64,000 nucleotides of DNA from Mugil cephalus (GCF_022458985.1 NC_061772.1:28455501-28519500), one strand, 5' to 3'; shown: positions 50,401-63,169, counted from the first letter of the stretch. Translations and numbers: made by a program. The notes: a model not told the origin generated them from the letters alone.

Positions 50401-53400
50401 TCGTATCGTATCGTATATCGTATCGTATCGTATGGTATCGTATGGTATCATATCATATGGTATCGTATCGTATAGTATCGTATAGTATTGTATAGTATCG
50501 TATATCGTATCGTATATCGTATCGTATATCGTATCGTATCGTATCGTATCGTATCGTATGGTATCGTATCGTATAGTATCGTATAGTATTGTATAGTATC
50601 GTATATCGTATCGTATATCGTATCTTATCGTATCTTACCAAGTTTAGTTTTCTGCTCAGGGCTCTGAAATGGCTCTTCTTTGCCAGAGAAGAAAAGGCAT
50701 CTGTCAGTTTTCCTGAAAAGACGGAAGCAATAAGACGGAGGTTTGTGCACTTTGTGGCATTGGTACAGATGTCGAGAGAAATACTGTTTTAAGGAAGAGA
50801 CTAAACACATGATGCTGGTGTTACCTCCCGTTTTGTCGTTGACGAGTTTGCCCACTTTGCTCTCCATGACGGTGAGCGTCTCCCCCGGCTGCTGCTCCAC
50901 CAGGAGCCCCAGCTGCCTCAGGTTGGCAAGTGTGAGCAGATGTTCCACCCCGTAGCTCTGGAACGAGGTCCACAAAGGTTACACCTCAGCAAAATGAGTG
51001 AAAGGGTGAAATATTCCATATGTTCCATATAACGGACGTCAGGGGATCGTTAGGAAGTAAGATCAATGTGTGTAGGTTTGTGTCGCAGTATTTTCTGCCT
51101 CTGGAGCCCTGAACCAACTGGGTCTTAATGAAACAATGAGGATCAATCAAGAGGGAATAGTAAAAAAAAAAGGAGTTCTGTTACCCTCTGTAGTTTAGGT
51201 AGAAAAAGATCTGACCCTACATTAGCACGTTCCACTAGGGTCCAAGCCCATTGGATCAGTACCTTTAATAAGATAACCCAAATTTCCCACTCATCTACTG
51301 GAAATATCTGATACTCACACTGTGTTACCTCAAGCCTATGTTTGTGACTACAATATTTGGAGTGTATAATGTTATGCCTGATCAGTGTAGAATAGTTTAT
51401 ATATATATATATATATAAAAACATTAAATAGTGTAATAAAAGTAAAAGACTCACCTGTAGATACTGTGCTTTTAATGAGCGGTAATCTTTTGGCAGGAGT
51501 CCTGTAATTAAAATGTTTAATTAATTAATTAATTACTTAAATAAACAACATGAGAATAATCCCGAGTTTTGAAATAATGAAAGTTAATTCACCGTTTTCC
51601 GTTATAGACAGAAGACAAAGCAGCCTCAGACTTTCTATCATAGAGACCTGGAGAGAATAAAAACAGATTATAGGAAACAAATCAGAACTGACCATTTACT
51701 CCTGTTTACGCCAACTCACCTGTCTGTTAATGTGCTCCTCTATGTAAGAAATACATTCACGGATGTCGAATCCTTCAAGAAGAGCTGGGAGAACATAAAA
51801 GAAATAAATAAATAAAGATTTGCATTAATCAGTAAAAATAAAAAAAACTGTGGATTTTATCTTTTTAAATTATTCTTGGTGTATTATTTTGCTTTTTTCC
51901 CATATTCATATTATAGCACCTTCATGTGTATATAGTAGATATTAACTTAGATTTCTTATAGAATCGTATTTATGCAAATCATGGTGTTTAAATAGTTTTG
52001 CTTATACTATTTATTTAATTTTATTTTATTATTATTTTATTATTGCGTGGCATCACTAGCAATAAATAAGTCTCACAGCTTAACTAATTAACACATTTAA
52101 CTGAAACTGGAATATCTGGAGGGAGTAAATTATTCTCACAGTGTTCTGTCTTCAGCAGCTCCTGAAAATCCTGTTTAGTTTTCTTCTTCATTATCGATTC
52201 ACTGGCACCGATGTCTGAAAGAGACGAGCTCCGTCAATATCACCGGGAATATGTGATGAACATGTTAATTAGCTGAATGCTAAAGGGGAAACTCACGTAG
52301 GCTAAGGAGCCGATGTTCCTGCTTTAATCCTTTAAGTTCCTCCGACACGAACGTCTTCATCTGCTTTATGTCCATCCCCTGACGCTTCTGTGGAAATAAA
52401 CAGAGGAAAAAAGACTAAATGTTTCAGCTGCTGAGCTCTCACTTTCAAAAAAACACAAGGAACAAGGTTCTATATTATGAAAATAATACAAGATTTTATT
52501 CGTGGTACCTTCCAAAACACTCACCTTACAAAAAAAGACTAATGCATAAAACATCACAAAATATACGATAGAAATAAAAACTAGTTTAAAAGTGAGTAGA
52601 AATGTTTTAATGGAGTAAGAGAGGTGGAAGGTGGAAGAGTAAAAGTCAGAGGAAGTGGTTGAATAAGTTGGATGTCAGATGACACAGATACTTGATCAGT
52701 TTGGGATCTAGTCTAAGTCAGGTCAACACCTTGTTTCAGATTCATACAACTTTATTAATCCCATTGGATAGTTTGCATATTATTACACAATCCACATGTG
52801 ACAGGAGCAGATAAAAGTAGAATAGCAGAATCGAGTAAAGTGTAAAATGCCAAGGAACACACGAATCAATGGACAATAAATAGATGAAACTAAACTAAAC
52901 TAAACTTAAAAAAGATCACATAGTCCCTAAACGTCACTATAATACATTATGATGTCATGCAAGCTTTTTGTCCTGTTGTTTTTAATTGTTCCTAACATGT
53001 TTCTATGCATGTGTCAGGCTGCCTCCTGCGGCCATCAATGAGTGTCATTGCTATGAGGTGGGGGGGCTGGTCTGGTCTAGGTGGGTGCTACATGTCTAAG
53101 TAACATCCACATGAATGAACACCAGGTCCAAAAGTTTCCTAGCAGAACGTTTAATTGTCAGAAGATGGTTTAAATGTTATTCACTTCACTGGTCAGTGGT
53201 CATAATGTTGTGGCAGTTGAAATGACGAACCACAGGTGAATTGTTAAGTCACTGTGTGACCGTCAGAAACATTCACTCACATCATACGCAGTCTGCAGAT
53301 TCCTGGCCTTCTGACTGAGAATGCCGAAGACGTTGGAGAAATGCTCGTTTCTGATTTCACCGAAGACCTACGAGACAAACGGACGTTTAACGAGTCTGCA

Positions 53401-56400
53401 GACGTGTTCACACGTTTAAAAAACCAGCCGTACCTTATCCTGAGAGGTCAGCATGACTTTCACGCTTTTATCCGAGGACGTGACGTCCGGTCCAAACTCC
53501 ACGCATCCTGCAGCACAAAGGATGTGATGAGACGACTGCACCTGATCATCATTTATGCTTGAAATTATACCTAAATGAATTATTTAACAATCTAAAGAAT
53601 GAAGTATTTTTACTTTATAGTTTTTATATTTTTTCCCCATCAGGACCTGAGGGCTTTGATTTCTTTGGTAAATCTACATCAAACCAGCTAAAGAGGAAAA
53701 TCTCAGCTTCTCTGATCAGTTCAGATTTATTGAAATTCATTTTGCAGCAGGCGTCAGAGACACAGTGGACGAGGACGACATCAGAACAACAATAAGAGTA
53801 AAAAACTAATAATAATAATTAAAAAATACTGTTAATAAAACGTGACACATTAAAGTGAAAGGCAGAAGTGCAAACAATGCATAAAGTGCACAGCACTAAG
53901 AAACGAGGAGTAAAAACTATGTATAAAATAAGTATGAATAAGTGCAGAGCATGAAAGACGTAGCTTTGGGAGTTCAGACGAGCTTAGCCCAGAAAAATCA
54001 TCCCTTCCTGCTGCTGTTTGGCTCCACAATGAACACTCGTAATATGTGCAACATTATTACACCTCAAGGTTCAACACTCACCATTTCACTACTTATCCTG
54101 TAGGGGGCATAACCCTGTACAATATCCGGCAGTTATTATCTGTGCAATTCAATACTTTTTGTTGCAATTTAATATGTGCCAATACTTGAATATTGTTTAT
54201 TCTTTTTTAATTATTATTCATCTTTTAAACAGTCCACTCTTGATTCTTGTTACTTTTCTGCTCCTATGTTTGCTGTTGCAAATTACAACTGTGTGACAAA
54301 TAAAGGTTTATTCTATTCTATTCTGGGAAGCAGAGTCCTTGTTGTTGGGATCCTGAAGCAGCAGCCAGAAGGAGAGTTGACCTCCTTATAAAGTGTCTTG
54401 TCTATAATAAGTAACAATAATAAGTTCAGCCTTATTCTTTAAAAGCTTATAATAAACATCCTGGAGCTGGTTTTGCTGCACTCCTATCACTTACTTGCAG
54501 TTTTGTTGAGGTTTGTCAGCCTGTTCTTCTGTTTCTGACACTGAGTCTTGTAAAACTAAACTTTCTCTGATGTCTCATCCTAAATGTGATGGAGCCAGAC
54601 TCAATTCTTAGGAGTTCCTCAAAAGATGAGATGCTACTCTTCTGTCCATCGCCACACAAACAGTCTGAATGACCCAGCAGAGAGACTCAACTTTCAGCCA
54701 CATCTCTAGTGTCTGCGTGAGTTTTTGTATATTTATATCCAAAGTGTTTTGTATTTTGTGTTTGCATTCTCTTTAGATGAGACAACAACTAGAAAACAAC
54801 AATGTTGAATATTAACTGACACTCACCACATTTAATTTTAAATATGTCGTCCACGAGTCCTTCATAAACGACCTGCGAGCACAGAGGAGTGACAAAGTCC
54901 ACGTCTGCAACGACAGTGAAGAGGTTAGGACGGCGAGGGGGGGGAGGAAAGCACAACGCAGGATGTGATGAGAGAAGGATGAAGGACGACCTCCTACCTC
55001 TGTCGATGAGAAAAACCTTCCCTATTTCAGCCTGTCGAGTCTTTTGTTCTCCCTCTTCCACCTGCTCCCGCCACGACTCGTACACCATCTGATGTCAGAC
55101 AGACAGAATTTATCCCTGTGCACTTTGTCTCTGCACATTAGATTAAATGTAACGCTAGGAACAGCGTTGTTGTAATATGTAGAACCAAGCAGGATAATGA
55201 GCTGAATTTTCCTGCTCTCAAACTGTCTGGCAATAATCTTGAGGTCTGTAGGATTAAATACCTCAGACCTTCATATCTGATTAACCAAACAAATGAAGGT
55301 GACCGTGTTCAAAGCATATTACACACTGCTTCACACCAACCATCTGTGGTGTAGCTACAAAAGACCGAGCATGCAGAGGCTGCAGGTAGCACACAATCCT
55401 TTAAAAACACCCAGAGAGTAGACGGACCCGCCAGATGTTTGTCACTGCAGGAGTGAGCACATTTAAAGCACCTTTAAGAGGGTTCAGTCTGAGGATGCAC
55501 TGGCTGAAATGTTCATGCATAAACCGATTTATTGTATTTAAACTGGAATGAAGTTTCCTTCAGTCATTCTGCACCTTGGAACAACGTCCGATCCCGTAGA
55601 GTTTGGAGAAGGGGCCGTAAAGAGAGTGAAGGAGGTGCAGAGCGCTGCCAGCCGTCCTCACCCAGCGCTGGTCTCCTGCCTGAAAAAATAAAAGGTTTCA
55701 TCAGCACCACTCAGTTATTTGTTCTGATCAAATAGAAAGAAACCGTTTCAGAGTAACGACGTGGACTCATTTGATTCTTTCTAGAGTTTTTCAGGATGTT
55801 CTTGGATGAAGAAAGAAATAAAATATTTTACACCCTGACACACCTTGGTGCCTTTAGTGACCTTCACTGACTGTCACAAGATCTGACATGTTGAGTTGGT
55901 TAATCAGTTGCAATGTGGTGTCTTTTTTCCACACAGTTTTCTGATGTTTCGTTCACAGACTTCTCTCGTTTTTATTTATTTCCATGTATTTATTTATCAG
56001 ATTTCTTTGTTGGGACTAATAACTAATAACTCTCATTATTAAGCGTCAGGATAAAATGTCAGAAACTACGAGTTGTTTATGCTTTTGTAAAATAAGATGT
56101 CCAAAAGGCACAGTACATGTATATTATAGTTACAGTTTTTATACAGTTATTTTCATGTCTGTAGTGTTTGCTCAACTTCAAGGTGATGAGGGTGGGATAG
56201 AGTTTCCTCATTGCTCTTAAATTCCTCAGTGTTTTTAAAATTTTCGTATCTGTGTGTGCACGTCTGAGTCTGCTCTTAGGTCTATTGTTTTGTGTTTTTA
56301 TGTAAAGCACTTTGGGCTGCGTCTTCTGTATGAAAAGTGCTCAATAAATGAAGTTTGATTGATTGATTGATTGACTGATAACAGTGCAGCTCGCTCCCAT

Positions 56401-58948
56401 GAGGCCAGAATAGATCGCTTTGTTTAGTTTTCTTTATATGTCGATTATACAGTAGTCAGGTATGTTTATGTTTATGGCAGTTGCACAGTTACCCTACTGC
56501 TGCACATGTTTGAAATGTATATTTGATTAGGTTAATATTGAATACAAAACACTAATAATGATGTATATTTATAAGTAGCACTGGGCCGAGTTAAATATAG
56601 AACACATGTAGTAGGTAGGTGGTTCCTACTTAATCTCTCATCAGTCTAAAAAATGTTGAAGACTTCTGCTTCTGCTGTCCGTCTTAAGGGATGAAACAAC
56701 GTATCGGTTAATGACTCCAGATCTATTTTCGTGTCATTACCAGGAAGTTGTCTGGAAAGAACTCCGGCAGCTCCAGACTGACGATGTCTTCGTCCAGTGG
56801 AAGGAGGTAGAAAGCCCATTCGTCAGTGGTCACGTCTGTACGAAGAGGAGGAAAAAAAATGACTTTAACTCGTTCTGATTAATGTTTCTGGTACAAACAG
56901 CATAAAAGCAAAACGAGAAACGCTCACCACCAAAGATCCCCTGCTCCTCCAACACAGCTTCACAGGCGTAGAACTGGACAACAAAGAAAGGTCAGAGGGT
57001 AAATATCCACAAGAAGCTCATCTAACACAAGGGACAACACAACAACACAACAGCAGAACAGCAGCGGGAAATACCTTCTGAGGAGTAAAGATTATCTTGT
57101 ATCTTCTAAACTTTCCCACCGCCTTGTCTGCATTGGCCACATCTGGAACAAAGAGGAATAAAAGCGTGAAATAGTTGAGGTTACTTTTTTTTAGGTAAAC
57201 TGCACATAGGTATTGTTTAAAGCTACTGATCAAGTCATATTTTACCTACAAAATACAGATAATATACTGCACAACTGATTTTGGATTACTGTAATTATGT
57301 CACAATTTGCGTTATAGGAAAAATTCAAACTGTTAATGAAAGCTGAGACATTTCACTTTACAGTCAATAAGTTGTCACTGTGGTAATTTCACGTACGCTC
57401 TTATAATATATAGTAAATGTAAATAACTGGCAGATATTTAAAGCTGCAGGTATTCGAAAAAAAAAGAAAAAGAAATGGGCAAAAGAGCTCCCTCACAGGA
57501 CATAATCTGACCTTTATTTCTCTGTGTTTTTATTTTGCATATATGTGGATCCATCTTTAATTAGGATTACTAATTATTAATGATAGTGATAAGTTAAACT
57601 ACTCACCACAAATCCACTTCACTGTTTGTATTCTTGGCCGGATCAAAAAACAGAGCCTGCAAAAAAAGAGAAAAAGCTGAACGTTGGCAGACATCAGGTG
57701 TTTGTGTGTTAAAATTCTGTGTTGGTGTGAAAATGATTCGCTCACTGATCTGAGGTGCTGATAACAGGTTTGTGTTCCACTTTGTAGAGTTTGTCGACTT
57801 CGTGTTGCTGCCGAAGAAAAAAAAAAACAGATAAAGATACAAAGCGTTTACTGGAGGAGAGAGTTTGTCTGAAGAGTCGGGAGAGTATGATGTGATGTGA
57901 TTCACCTTCAGCGTTGACACATTAGCGATACGATCCAGAGGACTCATCAAGTCTGCCTCAATGAACAGGTCTTTCTTCCCTGGGAGCTGGACGATAAGAG
58001 AGAATATGTAGGACATGCACCAAAGACACACAATATGCTTTCAGTCGTCCTCAGCGAAATAAAAGATTGTATATCTATCTCCGTAATAAACAATATATTT
58101 AGATTTAACTCTGATGTTTGCGTTACTCCGCTTTAAAAAATAATTGATTGTCAGGTAATGAATAAGGAACAGCTATCATTTCTTTCCTCTGCCATGTTTA
58201 CACGTTGGATCAATGGGACGTGACATTTCCTCGAATTCCCCAGACGGTTGTGCCGACTGATGGTAAATGATTGAGTGAGTAAAAAGAGTATGATCATCTG
58301 AAACAGAAATCTCTGCCATGCAAATATAAAACGCCACAGTGCCAGAGTCAAAGACAGAGCTCTTTGTCCTCACATTGATCAGTGTATGTTTTTTTTTTTT
58401 TGTCACACCCTTCATCCTGCTGTTGACAGAAAATGCCAATTTCAAAGTGAAAATCTGTCAGTTAAGCATTAAAAACAGCTCCCAGATTTAAATCAACACG
58501 AGCAAACTGCTGCAATAAAACAAAACCTCCTGTTAAAAACATGTAAACTATAAACGTCGCCGTCGCCCCCACGAGGCGGCTTCACTTCTGGCGTCAGTGA
58601 GACTTAAAGTAATCAATCCTGACATTGGATCTGCACCCGTGGGTTTGTAGCCCGGTACCCAAACCTGCCAGTTCATTAGGTACACTAAGGAAAACATTTC
58701 AACAGAACAGTCCTGCGCTAAACCTTCTCTTCGGTAACATCACAGAACTTTGTTCCTCAGAAAAATAATAATAATAACACAGAATAAAAACCCAGGGTGT
58801 GTGACAAACACAGCTTACAAACTAACTATAAATCTGTATATGCCATACATTACACAACAAATAAACAGAGAGATTTCCATGAAGGTTCTGGTAATAATAA
58901 TACAGAATATATTCACAGAAAGACAACAGACACTCCACACTGACAGGT

Positions 58949-58985
<37 letters not shown>

Positions 58986-59188
58986 GCAGTGTCATACTGT
59001 TTGCATGCCTTACATGCCACATTACTAGTAAAGTTTCTGCAGTAGAAACCAGGTGTCAGTCAAACTAATAAAAGGTGACTTGTTCCTACCTGTTCCAGCA
59101 GGTAGATGAGCTGATCTCTGGCCAGTCTCTTCAACAGGGAGAAGTCAGGGAGCTCCGGGGAATCTCTCCTGCTGGCACCGTGAGCCAT
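47491..59188 (-). CDS. vps33b: Vacuolar protein sorting 33B (Sec1/Munc18 family)
   Basis: Twenty-three coding exons, minus strand: 59090-59188, 57906-57986, 57746-57807, 57607-57656, 57075-57142, 56928-56973, 56741-56835, 55575-55679, 54998-55088, 54827-54904, 53434-53507, 53281-53367, 52297-52387, 52140-52214, 51720-51784, 51593-51647, 51455-51501, 50825-50957, 50639-50712, 49608-49709, 49416-49491, 48481-48600, 47491-47570. They sum to 1854 bases, 617 residues, equal to the human length as I recall it. Sec1-family hallmarks include [19 protein letters not shown] near the N-terminus, [19 protein letters not shown] mid-protein, and [20 protein letters not shown] near the C-terminus. VPS33B partners VIPAR in membrane trafficking to late endosomes, lysosomes and apical surfaces. 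Leu30, the site of a known human ARC-syndrome change, is conserved. Donors after exons 8 (GTGCAG) and 21 (GTGCTA) are weak. Confidence 0.98.
48646..48952. repeat. Dispersed repeat, copy 2, in vps33b intron 21
   Basis: Homologous to 5179-5574 with the same ends but a shorter middle. Its left edge is only 45 bases from the exon 22 acceptor, so the branch-point region of that intron may lie beside or within it. Confidence 0.85.
50060..50262 (+). repeat. Transposon end and retroposon-like tail
   Basis: ACATGCATGGGGTGTCCG-like sequence followed by AACTTTTTTCCAACACTGTA (50204-50225) resembles a Tc1-type terminus next to TA. It is followed by GTGACAAATAAAACTTATCT, a LINE-like 3' end. From there the sequence passes directly into the pentanucleotide array. 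Confidence 0.4.
50263..50632. repeat. (GTATC)n pentanucleotide array
   Basis: About 370 bp of GTATC/TATCG units with GTATAGTATT and ATATCG variants. Purity rises from left to right. A block of about 65 bp starting GGTATCGTATCGTATAGTATC at 50459 recurs at 50560, a 101-bp segmental duplication inside the array. The array runs up to the exon 19 donor of vps33b at 50633-50638. Confidence 0.95.
53011..53219 (+). repeat. Dispersed repeat in vps33b intron 12
   Basis: Related copy of 33845-34014 sharing GGGGGGCTGGTCTGGTCTAG and CATGTCTAAGTAACA; it also shares GTCCAAAAGTTTCC with 2470-2483. The right end (ATAATGTTGTGGCAG) is diverged. Confidence 0.75.
54160..54335 (+). repeat. LINE/retroposon 3' end in vps33b intron 10
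   Basis: Ends in TGTGTGACAAATAAAGGTTT followed by an (ATTCT)n tail, a standard fish LINE 3' end. No reverse transcriptase sequence remains. Confidence 0.65.
56279..56380 (+). repeat. SINE/LINE-type tail in vps33b intron 7
   Basis: TGTAAAGCACTTTGGGCTGC, then AAAAGTGCTCAATAAATGAA and a (TTGA)n tail, the end of a common fish retroposon. Similar in part to the SINE at 17540-17600. Confidence 0.65.
58949..58985. repeat. (TAC)n microsatellite
   Basis: Twelve uninterrupted TAC units inside vps33b intron 1. Confidence 0.97.
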
Positions 59189-59235
59189 CGTGGACCAACA
59201 ACAACGACGTGGACAACGGGGCAACTCCCACTCAT
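59131..59235 (-). promoter_or_regulatory. Upstream ORF overlapping the vps33b start
   Basis: A minus-strand ATG at 59233-59235 lies in the 5' UTR, just after a splice acceptor (TTCTTTTCCAG, exon edge 59238). It opens a 34-codon frame that ends at 59131, past the vps33b ATG (59188) and in a different frame. Its start context is weak (C at -3) while the vps33b start has A at -3 and G at +4, so leaky scanning would be needed. Confidence 0.5.
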
Positions 59236-59238
59236 CCG

Positions 59239-60779
59239 CTGGAAAAGAAGAATATTCATGCAGTATCCTAAAAACACAACATGCAACAGCAGGGAGACTG
59301 CACACAACAGAGAAATACACAAGAAAAGACTAAATTCATCAACCAACTAGCTACGTTAGCTCACAGGCTAAAAACAAATCTGTCACATTACATCTATATT
59401 TACAACGGTGCTAAAATGCTGACAGTGCTGTGAAATACTCCCCCCAACAAAAATTAAAATAGATAACACAAGACAAGGGATGTGCGAGTCTTGAAACATC
59501 CTCAAAATGCGTTAAATTAGTGTTAGCCTTTACCTGCTTCCGTAGCTAAGTAGGCGGAATGGTTCTCATCGTCAGCGGCAGTTTCCAGTCGGACGCCACA
59601 GAAGGACGGACCGCTGCAGATGTGTTGAAGACACAGTTTGCCGGTAACACCCACAGTATAAACAGTCAGTGGTAACGCCACAGAAAAATATATTGGTGCT
59701 GTAAAACTGAACTAAAGATCTTCAGAGATGTTTCCAAGGATGCAGGAACTAAAGAAAATATGTCTGTGTACAAAGTGGAACTTATTCTGATTAACTCTGG
59801 AGACGCTAGAGAGTAAAGAGTGAAGGAGAGGCACATCGTTAGACCTATTTTAGGGGTGAAGCCTCCCTAAAATATTAATATATTCTTAAGCCCCCCTAAA
59901 TAATTTGTCATTGCTTTATTTTTTATTTATTTATTCTTTCTTTCTTTTCTTATTACAAAAAAAGTACAGACAAATTAAATGTAAAGTGGCCAGAATTTGA
60001 CTTTAAATAAATAACTTTAGAAATAATTCTACATGATAACTTAGATATGATCATAAATCTATCCATTTCCCTTCACTTCATTGCGTAAGGTAGAGCGAGC
60101 TCTTTCAGTACGTCATTATCAATCCATTCCACTTGTTCCTACAGAGTGCAACCACATCGCTGACACATCACTGATTGTAATAATAATGACAAATAAATTC
60201 TCATTTATTTGTCATTATTAGCTGTTAAAGTTTGTGCCCACGTGCTACGTTCGCGCACATCCTGTGCATCTCCTGGGGGCTGAGCCTCCCCTGTCCTTTA
60301 AACCTAGTGATTGCATCTGACAGTAAGGCAACACTTACAAGCACTGAATCTTCCTGCAGACAAGATATCATCTTCAAAATGCATAATATAATATAAAAAC
60401 TGTGCAAATGTTATATGACTGTGTGCTTTATTTGGGTTCCTGCCCATGTACAATTGTATAATTACACAAAATCTATTTTATTTTTATTTTTTTGACATAC
60501 CTGACCATGATTGTGAGCTACTCCTCCTCAGGTGGAAGCTTAATTAGCCTGTGTTTCCTGTGTTTCTTTTTCAAGGAACCCTGTGTGCCTTTCTATGAAG
60601 GCACTCGTCCCACCAAAACTGTCCCTCCTGCGTTTGTGCTCTGTTGGAGAGCGATGAGCATTTTTCCTCGTTACATTGTCTTTTTGTGTTTTAGTGAACC
60701 TCATTTCATGGGTTAATGTAAATATACGTGTCTGTGTTGTGTCCACATTTTGTGTGTTCGCTGTAAGTTGAGTATTATT
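59239..60779. other. vps33b 5' region and vps33b-hddc3 intergenic space
   Basis: A vps33b 5' UTR exon probably ends at 59534, where the minus strand reads GAAGCAG then donor GTAAAGG; its transcription start is likely near 59600-59640. Beyond it the sequence is AT-rich with the palindrome at 60181-60220. No other gene recognised. Confidence 0.5.
60181..60220. repeat. Perfect 18-bp inverted repeat
   Basis: TAATAATGACAAATAAAT at 60181-60198 is followed by the 4-base spacer TCTC and its exact reverse complement at 60203-60220. The arms are AT-rich and the surrounding sequence does not continue the pairing. Confidence 0.9.
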
Positions 60780-60783
60780 AATT

Positions 60784-61375
60784 TTGTTTCATCTTTATCG
60801 TCAGATGATAAAGCTGCTTGAAACAGCCGTGATTGGTGTCCTATATAATTACATCAGTTACAGAAGCATTGAGGCAAATGAGGATGTTAACAAACTGGTT
60901 AAGCAAGCACTGACATTTCAAACAATAAGCATGGACATATCGTTAAGTAAGGAGCAGGGGGAAGTAATAATTAAGAAAGAAGTACATAAAACTTGGCAAG
61001 AACATTGGGATATGAATGACACTGGAAGACACCTTTATAATATACGAAAAAACAGGTTAGAACCGTAAATAAGAGGCAGTCTTCACTCGGGACAGGATTC
61101 AGGACACATTGGATCAAAAAGCAAAATCACAAAATAGGAAAACACGCAACTGGTGCATGTACTCACTGTAATAATGAAGAATTTACCCAACACGCACTGG
61201 TTGAGTGTTAGGTCGTTAAGGCAGAGAAGAACAAATTGAAAACAACAGGGCAGAAAGCGAAGTCATCTAATCCGCTGACCACAGTCCAGTCCAGTAGGTG
61301 GCGGTGTTTCACCTTTGAGTTGGTTCTCAGCCGCCGATCAAACCACAAGAAGATGAAGAAGAATTAGTAGCAGCC
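60784..61375 (+). pseudogene. LINE ORF2 C-terminal remnant and 3' tail
   Basis: An open stretch at 60784-61068 includes KTWQEHWDMNDTGRHLYNI, the region after the RNase H domain in fish I-type LINEs. After a frame change the sequence continues to a zinc-finger-like C-x2-C-x7-H-x4-C block (ACTHCNNEEFTQHALVEC) ending at a TAG near 61209. The 3' part carries CCAGTAGGTGGCGGTGTTTC and ends in a GAAGATGAAGAAGAA tail near 61365. It is a 5'-truncated, dead copy just upstream of hddc3. Confidence 0.75.
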
Positions 61376-61443
61376 AAGGAGAGATCGAAACCACCTGACG
61401 CCGTCTCTCAGTCACTCATAGGACACGCGTAACTTTACTAAAA

Positions 61444-63169
61444 ATGAATTCAGACGCGACTTTATTGTTGGAAACTGTTCACTTTGCCGCAGAGAAACAT
61501 CGCAGCCAGAGACGGAAGGATCCGGAACAGACGCCGTACATTAATCACCCAGTTGGTAGGTAGGAGACTCTGGTTTGATGCCTTCACCTGCAGCTCGTAC
61601 ATTACTTAACTCTAAATGAAGCCACCTTGGGTTTTAAGACATTCTCTGGAGTTAAACTTTCACTATCGAGGGGTTTGGGCTCTTGAAACTTGCAGGTGTG
61701 TTGTACCTGAACTGTACTTCTTATGTATACTTGTGTTTTTCATTGATTCTTATCATTTTATGCCATTAAAGAGTCGCAGTGTGTGTTTGAACTTGGCTCG
61801 TCGTGGGGAAACACATGCAACAAACTAACAATAATAAATAAAACATACACAACTGTTTCCTTAAACAGCAAATCACTGTAAATAATTATAGCATAACTCC
61901 TGTAGAATCTCACTGATCGACCTTCAGTTGGAAATAGATATGATTACGTGGCTTTATTTCGTTTCTAACTATATATTCTTATTCTCTATAACATTTGTTA
62001 TGAAAAAAAAAAGTCATCACAACTATTATCAAGAATAATCTGATCTGTTATTCGTATATTTAGAGATGTAAATGATGATATGTATCCGGATTGATTGACT
62101 TATTATCATTCAGGTGTACAAGAAGTGGGCACACTGGCTCATCACAGTATTAAAATATACGGTATACTGACTGTGTATAAAAGTGGGGTATTAGTACCAG
62201 TGCAAATGAAGTACTCTGTAGTAATAGTAGTGCAAATAAAGGACTCTGTGGTATTAATAGTGCAGAATACAGGATGACACAGAAGGAATGTGTCGTGTCA
62301 AATTATGATGGCATCTGTTTGTAAGACCGGTTTGTTTAGACTTTAATTGTAAGTTGAATTTGAGGAGCAGAGGAAATGAAAGGTAACTTGAAACCACCTT
62401 CAAATGTCTCAGTATCACATAACTTCCAGAAAATCCTGAGAACAGTTTTGTTCAATCTCCTCCTTCTTTCTCTGTGTTTATTTTAAGGCGTAGCGAGAAT
62501 CCTCAGCCACGAAGGAGGAGTCACAGACATCGAGGTTTTACAAGTAAGTAACCAGCTCTCACCCGTCGGTTATGGTTAAGTGCGCGTTGCCTTGTATCGC
62601 TGAGCTTACCCGCTGTCCCCCTCCGCCTCCCCCCTTGCAGGCTGCTCTGCTTCACGACACCGTGGAGGACACGGACACCACTCCCTCGGAGCTGGAGGCG
62701 AAGTTCGGGCCCAGCGTGGCTCGTATTGTTCAGGAGGTGACGGATGACAAAACTCTGTCCAAGCAGGAGAGGAAGCGTCAGCAGGTGGAACATGCGCCTC
62801 ACTGCAGCCGCCAGGCCAAGCTGGTGAAACTGGCGGATAAACTGTACAACCTGAGGGACCTGAACCGATGCACACCTGTCGGTCAGTACCACTGCTCTCA
62901 TACTGGAACCTAGTCAGGGTTATATGCGCTTATTTTTTTTAGTTTACCACAACAATTTGATAAAAGTTGTCTGTGAAGGTGAGGTTTAAAATTGTTGTCT
63001 TACCATACGTTGTGTGTGTCTGTGTGTGTTTTTTCCAGGCTGGACAGCGGAGCGGGTCCAGGAGTATTTCGTTTGGGCCTCTGAGGTGGTGAGAGGCCTG
63101 AAAGGAACCAACTCGGCTCTGGAGGAGAAGCTGGAGGAGCTGTTCAAGCAGAGAGGAGTCCAGCTCTGA
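61444..63169 (+). CDS. hddc3: HD-domain protein HDDC3 / MESH1
   Basis: Four exons: 61444-61555, 62488-62543, 62641-62881 and 63039-63169, 540 bases, 179 residues, the same length as the human protein. It is a single HD-domain metallohydrolase of the SpoT/RelA-hydrolase type. The metal ligands are all present at the human positions: His35 (YINHPV), His61-Asp62 (LLHDTVED) and Asp122 (KLADKLYN). The family hydrolyses the 3'-pyrophosphate of ppGpp in vitro and, in animals, acts as a cytosolic NADPH phosphatase. The ATG at 61444 has A at -3. The gene is divergent from vps33b, with about 1.8 kb between likely starts, and is followed closely by mfap1. Confidence 0.97.

Noticed and set aside
50263-50632. 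CRISPR-like or satellite-centromere interpretation of the GTATC array
   Set aside because: The units are 5 bp without spacers and the array is only 370 bp inside a gene intron of a eukaryote.
50453-50641. Tyr/Arg/Ile-rich 62-codon frame
   Set aside because: It is the pentanucleotide array read in one frame, not a protein gene.
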